Assembly (NCBI GenBank): GCA_009693435.1
Contig: SHXF01000027.1
Span: 1 to 46,125 of the forward strand
Origin: Betaproteobacteria bacterium
Lineage (GTDB): Bacteria > Pseudomonadota > Gammaproteobacteria > Burkholderiales > SG8-39
DNA length: 46,125 nt
Direction: 5' to 3'
The notes below the pieces were generated by a model that worked only from the letters and a program-made list of their open reading frames with translations, made no database searches and had not been told where the DNA came from. Within the stretch, counting starts at the first letter, position 1. The number at the start of each line of letters is the position of its first letter. Positions 16,661 through 24,520 of the stretch are shown in pieces. A program made the position numbers and the translations under genes.

Positions 16661-16716
16661 GGCACCTGCAGCGGGACAGGCGGCAAGTCGCGCCTGGGTT
16701 TGAGTGAAGCCTTCAT
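16657..16716 (-). CDS. 19-residue leader peptide derived from a tetR start, overlapping coxL
   Basis: A short frame from ATG 16716 reads MKASLKPRRDLPPVPLQVP and stops at TGA 16657-16659, which overlaps the coxL ATG (ATGA). Its first 14 residues match the N-terminus of the TetR protein at 12590 (MKTALKPNRDLQPP), and the DNA upstream matches too. So coxL is joined to the beginning of a lost tetR copy. Whether the leader is translated and couples coxL expression is inference. No strong Shine-Dalgarno precedes coxL itself. Confidence 0.5.
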   Translation of the reverse strand: MKASLKPRRDLPPVPLQVP

Positions 16717-16725
16717 CGGGGCATT

Positions 16726-16742
16726 CTAGACGGATCGTCCGG
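16726..16742. promoter_or_regulatory. Decayed copy of TetR operator
   Basis: CTAGACGGATCGTCCGG sits at the same distance (10 bases) from the leader ATG as operator 1 from the tetR ATG. The left arm CTAGAC is intact; the right arm has changed from GTCTAG to GTCCGG. Binding by the TetR protein may be reduced or lost. The rest of the divergent gap 16661-17028 holds the leader, the 13-bp array and the acyl-CoA synthetase promoter side. Confidence 0.5.
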
Positions 16743-16777
16743 CGGCTTCAACGTTGTAATATCGTGAATTGGATGTA

Positions 16778-16933
16778 CGCATTGCAACTCCGCATTGCAA
16801 TTCCGCATTGCAATTCCGCATTGCAATTCCGCATTGCAATTCCGCATTGCAACTCCGCATTGCAACTCCGCATTGCAATTCCGCATTGCAACTCCGCATT
16901 GCAATTCCGCATTACAACTCCGTATTTCAACGC
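16778..16933. repeat. 13-bp tandem repeat array (11 good copies plus one degenerate)
   Basis: The unit CGCATTGCAAYTC repeats without spacers from 16778 to 16920; a degenerate twelfth copy ends at 16933. Six copies contain the 8-bp palindrome ATTGCAAT. The array lies between the divergent coxL leader and acyl-CoA synthetase genes, inside a region that is otherwise homologous to the tetR upstream region at 12.6 kb, where the array is absent. It therefore grew after the duplication. Both strands lack stop codons here, which produces spurious open frames. A binding-site array or slippage expansion are both possible. Confidence 0.97.
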
Positions 16934-17028
16934 AGCGAACGATGGGTCTATCATTTGTGAAGAAGTTTTCAGCTTGCGCGGTCACTTTCATAAACAGCCT
17001 CGCACCGAATTGACTCTGGAAATGCACC

Positions 17029-19134
17029 ATGTCATCGATTGATGCGCTGCTCAACCCGCGGGCGATCGCCGTTGTCGGCGCGTCGCAAAAGGGCGGGCGC
17101 GGCGCGCTGGTGATCGCCAACCTGAGGAAGGCCGGCTACAAGGGCGGCGTCTACGCAATTCATCCGCGCTACACGGAGGTCGAGGGCGTCAGTTGCCATG
17201 CCTCGGTTGCCGGGGTTCCGGCCCGATTGGATTGCGTTGTTATCGCAATCGGCGCCGACGCCGCCTGCGAGGTTCTCGAGGAGGCCTACTCCCACGGCGT
17301 GAGAGGGGCGGTGGTGCTGTCCGCGGGATTCGGGGAAGGCGGACATGGCAACGACAGGGTGGCTCGCCTGCTGTCGCTCGCGGGCAAGGGCATGGCATTC
17401 TGCGGCCCCAACAGTTTCGGCGCGATCAACACCCGCTCGGGCGCGGCGATGTTCAGCGGCCCCATTCCGTTGCCTCTGAAGGCGGGTCCGGTCGCATTGA
17501 TTTCCCAGAGCGGCGGACTGGGCATGAACGCGTTCGCGCCACTGATGCGCGAGCGCGGCCTGGGTTTCAGCCACATCGTCACCTGCGGCAACCAGGTGGG
17601 AACGACGATAGAGGACTTCATCGAATACTTTCTCGCGGATCCCGAGATCGGGGTGATCGCGGTGATTGTCGAGTCGCTGAAGAACCCGGCGAAATTGCGG
17701 TTCGTGGCCGACGCCGCCCTGCGCCAGGGCAAGACGATCCTGTTCTACCGTGTGGGCCGGTCCGCTGCGGGGCAGGTGATGGCGGCCTCGCATACCGGGG
17801 CGCTCACCACCGATGCAACCCTCTTTTCGGCCTACCTGCGCCGATGCGGAATCCTGCAGATCGATTCCTACGACCAGTTCGTGGAAGCAATCGAGCTGTT
17901 CGGCGTGCTGCCGGATCGGCGCGGCGCGTCGGATGTGATCGTGCTTTCCGGTAGCGGTGGAGGCGCCGCGGCGGCCGCCGACGCGCTGGAGGAGTTTGGC
18001 GTTCAACTGGCTCCGCTCGAGCAAGTAACCAAGCATCTGATTCAGGCGCTCCTTCCGGATTTCGGCAGCGTCGGCAACCCCATCGACGGGACGGGCGCGT
18101 TGCACGATGATCCGGCCCTCGCGCCCCAGCTGTTTGATGCAATCACGCGGCAGTCCGCCGTCTCGGTGCTCGCGGCGAGTGTCAACGCCCCGCCCGAGGG
18201 GGTTCCTGTGTTTCGTCGCGTCGCGAACGACGTGGCGAACGCAGCGCGATCCTCCGGCTGGCCGGTCGTGGCCTACCAGTCCAGTCCGCTCGGTGCGGTG
18301 GACGGCGAAATCGTCAAGGCGTTGAATGCGGCCCGGGTTCCGCTGCTGCTGGGCGTGGCCAATGCCATGGGCGCCATTCGCTATATCGCCGTGCGAGACC
18401 GCTACCGCGACCGGGCCGAACGCAGCGCGCCCGCCATGCCAATGCTCGCCGACACAGCCGCGCCCGGCCAGGAGTCGCTTCTCATGGCATCGGATTTCAT
18501 GTCTGTACGCCGGGCACTCATGCAGGCGGGCGTGAACGTGGTCGATGCGGGGCTCGCCGCTTCGGCGGATGCATCGGTCGCGGAATTCAAGCGGCTGGGC
18601 ACGGCGGTCGTGCTGAAGGCGGAGATTCAGGGCCTGCTCCACAAGAGCGATATAGGCTGCGTCAGGCTGAACTGCAGCAATGAGGACGAGGTTCGACAGG
18701 GTTATCTTGATGTAATTTCCAATGCGCGCAAGGCCGGATTCGCCTCCGCGGCCAGCGTGCTTGTCCAGCCGATGATCAGGGACGGCGTGGAAGTATTCGC
18801 CGGCGCCATCACCGATCCGCTGTTCGGCACTGCAATCACCTTCGGGCTGGGCGGCATCTTCATCCAAATCATGCGCGACACTGCCACGGAAATGGCGCCG
18901 CTGGCGCTGTCGGATGCGCAGGCGATGATGGAACGGCTGCAGGGCCGGGCGATTCTCCAGGGCGCCCGCGGGCGCCCTCGCGGCGACATCGATGCGCTGG
19001 CAGAACTGCTGGTGCGCTTCGGGCGATTCGCGGCGTTGCACGGAAAGCAGTTCCGGTCGCTCGACCTGAACCCCATCATCGTCCGGCCTGAAGGTCAGGG
19101 CGTGCTGGCAGTGGATATCGCACTGGAACGTTGA
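17029..19134 (+). CDS. ADP-forming-type acyl-CoA synthetase (acetate-CoA ligase family)
   Basis: This 701-residue fusion has the CoA-binding and CoA-ligase domains at the N-terminus (GAS at 17-19, SQSGGLG at about 159-165) and the ATP-grasp domain at the C-terminus (roughly 480-701). The phosphorylated catalytic histidine is His255 in ASHTGAL. The family makes an acyl-CoA from a free acid with ATP and CoA through a phosphohistidine. It could activate the product of the divergent molybdenum hydroxylase. It starts an operon with the crotonase-family gene 52 bp downstream. Its promoter region contains the 13-bp array and decayed TetR operator. Confidence 0.93.
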   Translation: MSSIDALLNPRAIAVVGASQKGGRGALVIANLRKAGYKGGVYAIHPRYTEVEGVSCHASVAGVPARLDCVVIAIGADAACEVLEEAYSHGVRGAVVLSAGFGEGGHGNDRVARLLSLAGKGMAFCGPNSFGAINTRSGAAMFSGPIPLPLKAGPVALISQSGGLGMNAFAPLMRERGLGFSHIVTCGNQVGTTIEDFIEYFLADPEIGVIAVIVESLKNPAKLRFVADAALRQGKTILFYRVGRSAAGQVMAASHTGALTTDATLFSAYLRRCGILQIDSYDQFVEAIELFGVLPDRRGASDVIVLSGSGGGAAAAADALEEFGVQLAPLEQVTKHLIQALLPDFGSVGNPIDGTGALHDDPALAPQLFDAITRQSAVSVLAASVNAPPEGVPVFRRVANDVANAARSSGWPVVAYQSSPLGAVDGEIVKALNAARVPLLLGVANAMGAIRYIAVRDRYRDRAERSAPAMPMLADTAAPGQESLLMASDFMSVRRALMQAGVNVVDAGLAASADASVAEFKRLGTAVVLKAEIQGLLHKSDIGCVRLNCSNEDEVRQGYLDVISNARKAGFASAASVLVQPMIRDGVEVFAGAITDPLFGTAITFGLGGIFIQIMRDTATEMAPLALSDAQAMMERLQGRAILQGARGRPRGDIDALAELLVRFGRFAALHGKQFRSLDLNPIIVRPEGQGVLAVDIALER

Positions 19135-19186
19135 CCCAACCGGGCGCGGCGTCGCGCCTGCAAACCGCAATCTCGAGGAGACGGGA

Positions 19187-20110
19187 ATGGCCTACAAGGA
19201 ATTGATCTACGCCGTGAAGGACAAGGTGGCAGTCCTCACCCTTAACCGCCCCCACCGGATGAACGCTTTTTCGCCGAGCCTGGAAGCCGAGCTGCATCGT
19301 GCCTTCGACGAGGCCGACGCGGATCGCGGCGTCAAAGTCATCATCCTGACCGGCGCCGGCGATTCTTTCTGCACCGGCGCCGACCTCGACGCGGCCGGCC
19401 CCGACCAGAAACAGGCCTCCAAGCTCACCCTGAACCCGAAGGGCAAGTCCATCGCCGAGTACCTCGAACTATGGCAGCGCAACGATAGCGCACGCCTCGG
19501 CAAGTGGATGCACATGTGGCGCCTGGGCAAGCCCATCATCGCCGCGGTCAACGGCTGGGCGCTGGGGCTTGGTTTCTGGTACCAGCTTGCCGCCGACATC
19601 ACCATTGCATCGGACAAGGCGGTTTTCGCCCAGCCTGAAGTGCGGCATGTCTCGAATACGAGCTTCATGTTCGTCGCCTTGTGCGGCTGGAAAGCGGCGA
19701 ATCGCTGGGCGCTCACCGGCGATCATTTCGACGCCAATGAAGCCTACCGGATCGGCATGGTGAACCAGGTCGTTCCGCACCACACGCTGATGCAGGAAGC
19801 AATGAAGCTGGCGCGCCGCATGGCGCTGGTTCCCGAGCCTTCGCTGCGGCTCAACAAGGCGATCGCCATGATGGGCATGCAGGCCGCGGGGATGCACGCC
19901 GGGCTGCTGCTCGAAGGCACGCTGAGCACCCTCGCCCACGCCTCCCACAACGAGGAACGCGAGCGCCTGTTCGAGGCGCAGCGGGAGGGCGGATTGAAGG
20001 CCTATCTCAAACTCAGGGATGGTCCGTTCTTTCCCGAGCCGATGGGGCCGCGCTCGGCGGGCCGGCCCAAATCGAAGGCGCGCAAGAAGAAGCGTGATGC
20101 CGGTGACTGA
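19187..20110 (+). CDS. Enoyl-CoA hydratase/isomerase (crotonase) family protein
   Basis: This 307-residue crotonase-fold protein has LTLNRPHRMNAF, the oxyanion-hole region GDSFCTGADLDAAG, AAVNGWALGLGF, and DANEAYRIGMVNQVVP. The two acidic residues used by classical hydratases are not where expected: the segment after ALG reads LGFWYQLAADI, and the second region reads RHVSNTSFMF. It is therefore unlikely to be a standard enoyl-CoA hydratase and may do another crotonase reaction (hydrolase, ring opening, decarboxylation or isomerisation). A highly basic C-terminal tail (GRPKSKARKKKR) is unusual. It is probably co-transcribed with the acyl-CoA synthetase. Confidence 0.9.
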   Translation: MAYKELIYAVKDKVAVLTLNRPHRMNAFSPSLEAELHRAFDEADADRGVKVIILTGAGDSFCTGADLDAAGPDQKQASKLTLNPKGKSIAEYLELWQRNDSARLGKWMHMWRLGKPIIAAVNGWALGLGFWYQLAADITIASDKAVFAQPEVRHVSNTSFMFVALCGWKAANRWALTGDHFDANEAYRIGMVNQVVPHHTLMQEAMKLARRMALVPEPSLRLNKAIAMMGMQAAGMHAGLLLEGTLSTLAHASHNEERERLFEAQREGGLKAYLKLRDGPFFPEPMGPRSAGRPKSKARKKKRDAGD

Positions 20111-20148
20111 ACGGAACGGGGCGGCCGGGGTTTGCCTGATTGGTTCGA

Positions 20149-21114
20149 TCAAGGACCGTTCAGCACCTTCCCGAACACCTCGGCATCGACGTTCGCGCCG
20201 GTCAGCACGGCTCCCACTTTTTTGCCTTTGACCCTGTCGCGTTCCTGCAGCGCCGCGGCGAATGCGGCGGCGCCTGCGCCTTCGGCGGCATTGTGGGTGT
20301 CGGTGAAGATCGATTTCATCGCGCCCGCCACCTCTTCATCGCTCACAGCGGCGACGCGCGCAAGTCCCCTGCGCAGCATGTCGAATGCGCCCTGATCGGG
20401 GACGCGGCAGGCCATGCCGTCGGCGATCTGCGTGTTCGCTGCATGTTCAATGACGCGTCCCGCTTCCAGCGACAGCTTGTAGGCCGGCGCGTGGCTCGAT
20501 ACCACACCGACGACCTGTGCCTTGTGCTGCAGCGCATCGCGGGCGGCGATCATGGAGCAGGCACCCGAACCCATGCCGATGGGCACGTACACCACCTCGA
20601 GCTCGGGCAAGGCGCGCAGGAATTCAAGGCAATAGCTCGCGACACCGAGCAGCAGCCAGGGGTGAAACGGCGGGATCGAGTGCAGGTGCTTTTCGTCGCC
20701 CAGTCTGATCGCGTGTTCGCGGCTCTCCTGGTAATCAGTGCCGTGCTCCACCAGATGCACGCCCAGGCCGCGCATCGCCGCGTTCTTCTCGCGCGAGTTG
20801 CCGTGCGGCACCACGATGGTCGCCGGTAATCCGCAGCGCTGGGCCGCATAGCCGACGGACAGGCCATGATTGCCGCGTGTCGCCGACACCACGCCCGGAC
20901 AATCGGGCCGGGTCTCTTTGAGGTACTTGAAGTACACCAGGCCGCCGCGCACCTTGAAGGCCCCGGTGGGCGTGTGGTTCTCGTGCTTGAGCCAGATATC
21001 CGTGCCCAGGCGCTCGCACAACAGGGGCCATTTATATTGCGGCGTCGGCGCGAACTCCCGGTGGACAATTTCGGCGTGCGCATCCAGCGTGGCAAGATCG
21101 TAGGAAATGTTCAT
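20149..21114 (-). CDS. PLP-dependent threonine/serine dehydratase-like enzyme
   Basis: This 321-residue fold-type II PLP enzyme binds PLP through Lys54 in TGAFKVRGG, with the substrate-carboxylate loop SATRGNHG at 77-84 and a phosphate-binding glycine loop GMGSGA. The length matches single-domain threonine dehydratases, hydroxyectoine-cluster EutB-like enzymes or serine racemases without a regulatory ACT domain. Its ATG overlaps (ATGA) the stop of a VOC-domain gene fragment upstream, so it once was the second gene of a VOC-dehydratase operon. It is convergent with the crotonase gene (38 bp gap). The substrate is uncertain; 3-hydroxyaspartate or threonine are possibilities. Confidence 0.9.
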   Translation of the reverse strand: MNISYDLATLDAHAEIVHREFAPTPQYKWPLLCERLGTDIWLKHENHTPTGAFKVRGGLVYFKYLKETRPDCPGVVSATRGNHGLSVGYAAQRCGLPATIVVPHGNSREKNAAMRGLGVHLVEHGTDYQESREHAIRLGDEKHLHSIPPFHPWLLLGVASYCLEFLRALPELEVVYVPIGMGSGACSMIAARDALQHKAQVVGVVSSHAPAYKLSLEAGRVIEHAANTQIADGMACRVPDQGAFDMLRRGLARVAAVSDEEVAGAMKSIFTDTHNAAEGAGAAAFAAALQERDRVKGKKVGAVLTGANVDAEVFGKVLNGP

Positions 21115-21517
21115 GGGGGGGTTTCCGGGTCATGGAGAAAGTCGAAGACCCTGTCGTCCCCGCGATCATGGAATACCAGGGTCGCACCCAGTGCCTCGTG
21201 CGCCGCCACCTGCACCGTGCCAGGGTGATGGGCAAAGGCAATGGCGCGCGCATCGAACAAGGAACGAGTGGCCGGCAGGTCCCGGCTGCCGATTGCCGCG
21301 GCGTCGATGAACGGGACAGCAGGCACGACAACGCCCGGCAGGGTGCGCTGCGCGTCCTGCGGGGCGATCAAGTGGATTCTGCCGCGATCCGTTTCGAGCA
21401 CATGGCGCCCGGCGACGTGGCGCACGGGCCGGCAGGTGAAGAGTGCGAACTGCGCGCCGCGCGCCGCGGGATCGCTCACGACGACCAGCAACTCGCTCAG
21501 CCGGTCCGCGGCGTTGG
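21111..21517 (-). pseudogene. VOC/glyoxalase-like protein, C-terminal fragment
   Basis: The frame reads RLSELLVVVSDPAARGAQFA...GRHVLETDRGRIHLIAP and ends EALGATLVFHDRG, the pattern of the second half of a two-module VOC protein (glyoxalase-like). Its N-terminal half is missing. Upstream, at about 21517, the DNA changes abruptly to the start of a Bug receptor gene in another frame. The stop codon overlaps the dehydratase ATG, showing the original operon arrangement. Confidence 0.6.
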
Positions 21518-21793
21518 CACTTGCGCAGATCCGATCGCCCCGCCGGCGCCGGGGCGGTTTTCTATCACCACCGGCTGCCCCAGCGATTCGGCAAGCCTGG
21601 GGCCGACCGTCCGTGCAAAAGCATCGGCCGTCGCACCCGGTGCGTAGGGGAGAATCAGGTGAATCGCCCGCGACGGCCAATCACCTGCGGCCGCCGTGCC
21701 CTGCGCGTCCGCGGGGAGTGGAGCGGCCATGATGGCGGCCGCCAGCATCGGCAGCAGACGACCGCGAGTCATCGCGAACTTGTCTGAATTCAT
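21518..21793 (-). pseudogene. Bug/TctC-family receptor, N-terminal fragment
   Basis: Starting at ATG 21793 (GAAGAAG upstream), the first 92 residues are a normal Bug N-terminus: a Sec signal ending PLPADAQ, then LPYAPGATADAFAR, ENRPGAGGAIGSAQV. At this point family members continue with a PDGYTLL block, but here the sequence passes into VOC-gene DNA out of frame and stops soon after. The remaining 230 or so residues are gone. A deletion between a Bug gene and a VOC gene explains the junction. Confidence 0.75.
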
Positions 21794-21963
21794 GTGGGCT
21801 TCTTCAAGAGAGTCCGCGCTTCTTCATCTTCGAACGTCAACTGCAGCGAACGGTTGTCGGAGATTCCGCGCAGTTTCCGGAAAACGTCGCCTGACTGCGC
21901 CTGCCATCCGGCATTTTAGGAGATCGCAGCGGCTTTAAACAGGGTATTCGATCGCCCGAATGG

Positions 21964-22035
21964 CAGATTCGGTAGCAGATTCGGCGGCAGATTCAGCGGC
22001 CGATTCGGTAGCAGATTCGGCGGCAGATTCAGCGC
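21964..22035. repeat. 12-bp tandem repeat, six copies (36-bp unit twice)
   Basis: CAGATTCGGTAG, CAGATTCGGCGG and CAGATTCAGCGG form a 36-bp block that occurs twice (21964-21999 and 22000-22035) with small changes. It lies upstream of the truncated Bug gene in a 470-bp stretch (21794-22264) that has no recognisable gene. A role is not apparent. Confidence 0.95.
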
Positions 22036-22264
22036 TTACGGGTATCAGGTAATTCGTAACATTATTCTGGCAGAGTGCCGAAACGACGGACATTACCGGG
22101 TGATTTTTGTACGTTTACCGATACACTCCTCAATACTATTCGGAACGCCGCGAAACATCTTGCCGCGCCGGACAAGGATCTACCAGCACTCTGCCCCCGC
22201 CTATCCCTCGGCCCGGATTTTCGCAGACGATGCGTAGTGGCATCCGCGAGCAGGGAACCGGCGT

Positions 22265-22400
22265 TCAGCGGTTGCTGTCGAACCAGACGCGCAATTTGCG
22301 CAGCGATTTCAGCGTGGCGTTGAATTCGGAGCGGCCCGCCACGCTTTCCAGTCCCGCCAATCCGCCCGCCAGTTTGGCCACGGCGCGATTGGGCGATGCC
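22265..22400 (-). pseudogene. Unrecognised C-terminal gene fragment
   Basis: In a frame different from the nitroreductase fragment next to it, the bottom strand reads NRAVAKLAGGLAGLESVAG and then SEFNATLKSLRKLRVWFD, and stops at 22265-22267. It looks like the ordered, charged C-terminus of a real protein, but I do not recognise the family. It is joined directly to the nitroreductase-like piece, so it is probably debris from a deletion. Confidence 0.35.
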
Positions 22401-22720
22401 CTCCTCCCTGGTCAACTGCACGCGGGCGAAGTCCTTCGCGTCCAGCTTTTCACCCGGTACGCCGTCGGGAAACAGCCGCACCTCGGCGCGGTAGCCGCGC
22501 TCGACTGCCGCCATCAGCAGCAATTCGAGAAAGGTGCCGGCACCCATCAGGATCTGCCGCCCGAACGGATCGGTTGCGGGAAGCAGTCGTTCGGTGTCCA
22601 GACGCAGGGCGATCTGTCCTTCGGTGCGCAGGTCCGCGATCCAGGGCTGCCGGTTGTGGGGATTCGGCGCGAGCAGGGCGTACGAAAGAATCCAGCTCCG
22701 CAACTCGACGTCCTTGCCCG
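22401..22720 (-). pseudogene. Nitroreductase (Acg-like) family fragment
   Basis: The frame encodes SYALLAPNPHNRQPW, then LRLDTERLLPATDPFGRQ, then TFLELLLMAAVERGY. This is the N-terminal FMN-site region of the Acg-like nitroreductase family. It is cut at its left by unrelated sequence at about 22400 and at its right by the promoter region of the VapBC module at about 22720. Only about 100 of an expected 330 or so residues remain, with no proper start codon. Confidence 0.7.
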
Positions 22721-22769
22721 GTCACTTGATGTATATTGACGATATTGTTATGTATAAATTGAGGTATTT

Positions 22770-23009
22770 ATGGCGCTCCAAATTGCAAACCCCATCGTCG
22801 TCGGTAAGGTCGAACGCCTGGCCAAGGCAACGGGCATGAGCAAGACTGCTGCGGTCGAACGCGCCGTGGATCGCATGCTCGGCGAAACCACGGCGGGCGC
22901 AGATAAGTCGGAACGCATGGCGGCGTTGCTCGCGCAGATGGACCGAATTCCCGAAAGAAAAGACGCCTTCGATCCCCTTCAATGGGATGAGCACGGCTTG
23001 CCAAAATGA
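22770..23009 (+). CDS. vapB: VapB-type antitoxin (PSK/Rv0623-like)
   Basis: This 79-residue protein resembles the PSK-type VapB antitoxins. MALQIANPIVVGKVERLAKATGMSK... gives an N-terminal DNA-binding region, and the acidic and aromatic tail (RKDAFDPLQWDEHGLPK) is the toxin-neutralising end. Its stop codon overlaps the toxin start (ATGA), the usual translational coupling. Just upstream, ATGTATA occurs twice (22729-22735 and 22750-22756, 21 bp apart) in AT-rich DNA, a plausible operator/promoter for autoregulation by the complex. Confidence 0.88.
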   Translation: MALQIANPIVVGKVERLAKATGMSKTAAVERAVDRMLGETTAGADKSERMAALLAQMDRIPERKDAFDPLQWDEHGLPK

Positions 23010-23419
23010 TTGTCGTCGACACTTCCGCTCTGGTCGCAATTGCCTTTGCCGAACCGGAACGCGAGGCTTTTACGCGAATCATCCAGAAGTCGGACAAAGC
23101 ACTCGTTAGCACGGTATCCGTTGTCGAAACGCGCATGGTTTTGCACAGCAGACGAGGGCAGCGCGCGGTGATTCTCCTGGATGATTTATTAAGGCTGCCG
23201 GTATTCGAATTGATCGCCCCCGGCCAGCCGGAAATGGACACGGCCTATGCGGCCTTTGTATCGTTTGGCAAAGGCAGCGGACACCCCGCGGCCTTGAATT
23301 TTGGGGATGTCTTCAGCTACGCGCTGGCAAAGTTGCGAGGGCTTGCGCTGCTATACAAGGGCGAGGACTTCGCGCAAACGGATATTGCGAGTGCGGCAAC
23401 ATTGGACATTGGGGTTTGA
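23006..23419 (+). CDS. vapC: VapC-type PIN-domain toxin
   Basis: This 137-residue PIN-domain ribonuclease has the acidic active-site residues Asp5 (VVDTSAL), Glu41 (SVVET), Asp101 (NFGDVFSYALAK) and an aspartate near 121 (GEDF), so it appears catalytically complete. It overlaps vapB by 4 bp. VapC toxins cleave tRNA or rRNA when not bound by VapB. The module sits among gene fragments, consistent with mobile or stabilising DNA. The 190 bp that follow (23420-23609) contain no gene. Confidence 0.92.
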   Translation: MIVVDTSALVAIAFAEPEREAFTRIIQKSDKALVSTVSVVETRMVLHSRRGQRAVILLDDLLRLPVFELIAPGQPEMDTAYAAFVSFGKGSGHPAALNFGDVFSYALAKLRGLALLYKGEDFAQTDIASAATLDIGV

Positions 23420-23609
23420 ACGTCCTTTATCGTCTCTCCAGATCACGGAACGCTACGGGTATGCCTGGCCATTTGTCCAACCTCGACCCCGCGGATATTT
23501 CTCCTGGAAATTACCGCCGTGCCCTCCGGTCCGGCATCGACCTCGCGCCGGAAAAGTGGCACGATTGCATTTCCTGCCGTTGGACCACGCTGCACGGGAG
23601 CATCAATCA

Positions 23610-24422
23610 ATGGCGATCGCGTTTCGCCCCTTGTCCGCACATGTAGGCGCAGAGGTAAGCGGGGTCGACGTGCGCGCTCGCGTCGATGCCGGCACGGCGA
23701 GCACCCTGCGTGATGCCTTCCGCCGGTATCGCTTCCTGCTGTTTCGCCAAGCCGGCATGAGCCAGGACGAACAGATTCGCTTCACCGAAATATTCGGCGA
23801 GCTGTACACCTCCAGGGCATACAAGAGCGACATGGAGGGAAAGGGATACTACTTTTCGAATACGCGGGAGGATGGCCAGGTTCCCACCGGAGAACTCGAA
23901 TACCACCACGACCATCTCTTCAACGAGCGCCCCTGCAAGGCGGCGGTCCTGTACGCGCTGGAAATCCCGGCATCCGGGAGCGCCACCAAGTTCCGGGATT
24001 CGGTGGAACTGGCGGCAAGCATGCCGCCCGAACTGCGCGATCGCGCCCGCGCCGTCAAATGCCTGCACGTACTTGACTATGCCAGCGTATCGCAAACCGG
24101 CCGCGTCGATTTGAGCCAGTTATCGCCCAAGGCCCGCCGCGCCTGGCAGCCGTTTCTCTGGAATCAGCCGGAAACCCGGAAGGAAGCACTGTGGGTCGTG
24201 CCTCTCACCACGGTGGATTTCGACGGCATCGACCACCCGAGCGGTGAAAAGCTGCTGTCCGAACTGTGGGACTACGCCAGCGCGCGCACCGACCTGGAAT
24301 ACGTCCACCACTGGACGGTCGGGGATCTCGTGATCTGGGACAACCTGCTGGTGTGTCACGCGCGCCTGCCGTTCGAGCCTTCGGAAGCGCGGACGTTGCG
24401 GCGCACGACTGTGTTTCAATGA
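23610..24422 (+). CDS. TauD/TfdA-family Fe(II)/2-oxoglutarate-dependent dioxygenase
   Basis: This 270-residue enzyme is of typical TauD size. Iron ligands are His99-x-Asp101 (YHHDHLF) and His250 (LVCHARLPF); arginines at 261-265 (RTLRR) would bind 2-oxoglutarate. ATG 23610 follows GGGAG by about 8 bases and gives the normal start MAIAFRPLSAHVGAEVSGVD. The frame stays open upstream into vapC, but that is not coding. It differs from the longer TauD-type enzyme at 8620 and belongs to a different subgroup. It is followed by a Bug receptor on the same strand. Confidence 0.92.
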   Translation: MAIAFRPLSAHVGAEVSGVDVRARVDAGTASTLRDAFRRYRFLLFRQAGMSQDEQIRFTEIFGELYTSRAYKSDMEGKGYYFSNTREDGQVPTGELEYHHDHLFNERPCKAAVLYALEIPASGSATKFRDSVELAASMPPELRDRARAVKCLHVLDYASVSQTGRVDLSQLSPKARRAWQPFLWNQPETRKEALWVVPLTTVDFDGIDHPSGEKLLSELWDYASARTDLEYVHHWTVGDLVIWDNLLVCHARLPFEPSEARTLRRTTVFQ

Positions 24423-24520
24423 AGTCGAAGCGTTGTCAACCGGGACCCGCAAGGCACTGCATCGAGCACCGCCAACCTACGCCTGATTTCGCCATGAACC
24501 TGATCCGGTCATAATCGTAA

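Noticed and set aside
14483..16729. Top-strand open frame of about 750 codons opposite coxL
   Set aside because: It is the antisense shadow of a gene whose molybdopterin motifs are intact.
16778..16933. Iterons of a plasmid replication origin
   Set aside because: No rep or par gene is near, and the array lies inside a duplicated promoter region; iteron-like form alone is not enough.
16704..17042. Open frames on both strands reading as repeats of HCNSAL / CNAELQ-like peptides
   Set aside because: They are produced by the 13-bp DNA repeat, which has no stop codons in several frames; there is no start signal or known protein pattern.
21964..22035. CRISPR array
   Set aside because: Units are 12 bp and directly abutting with no unique spacers; the same holds for all other arrays in the window.
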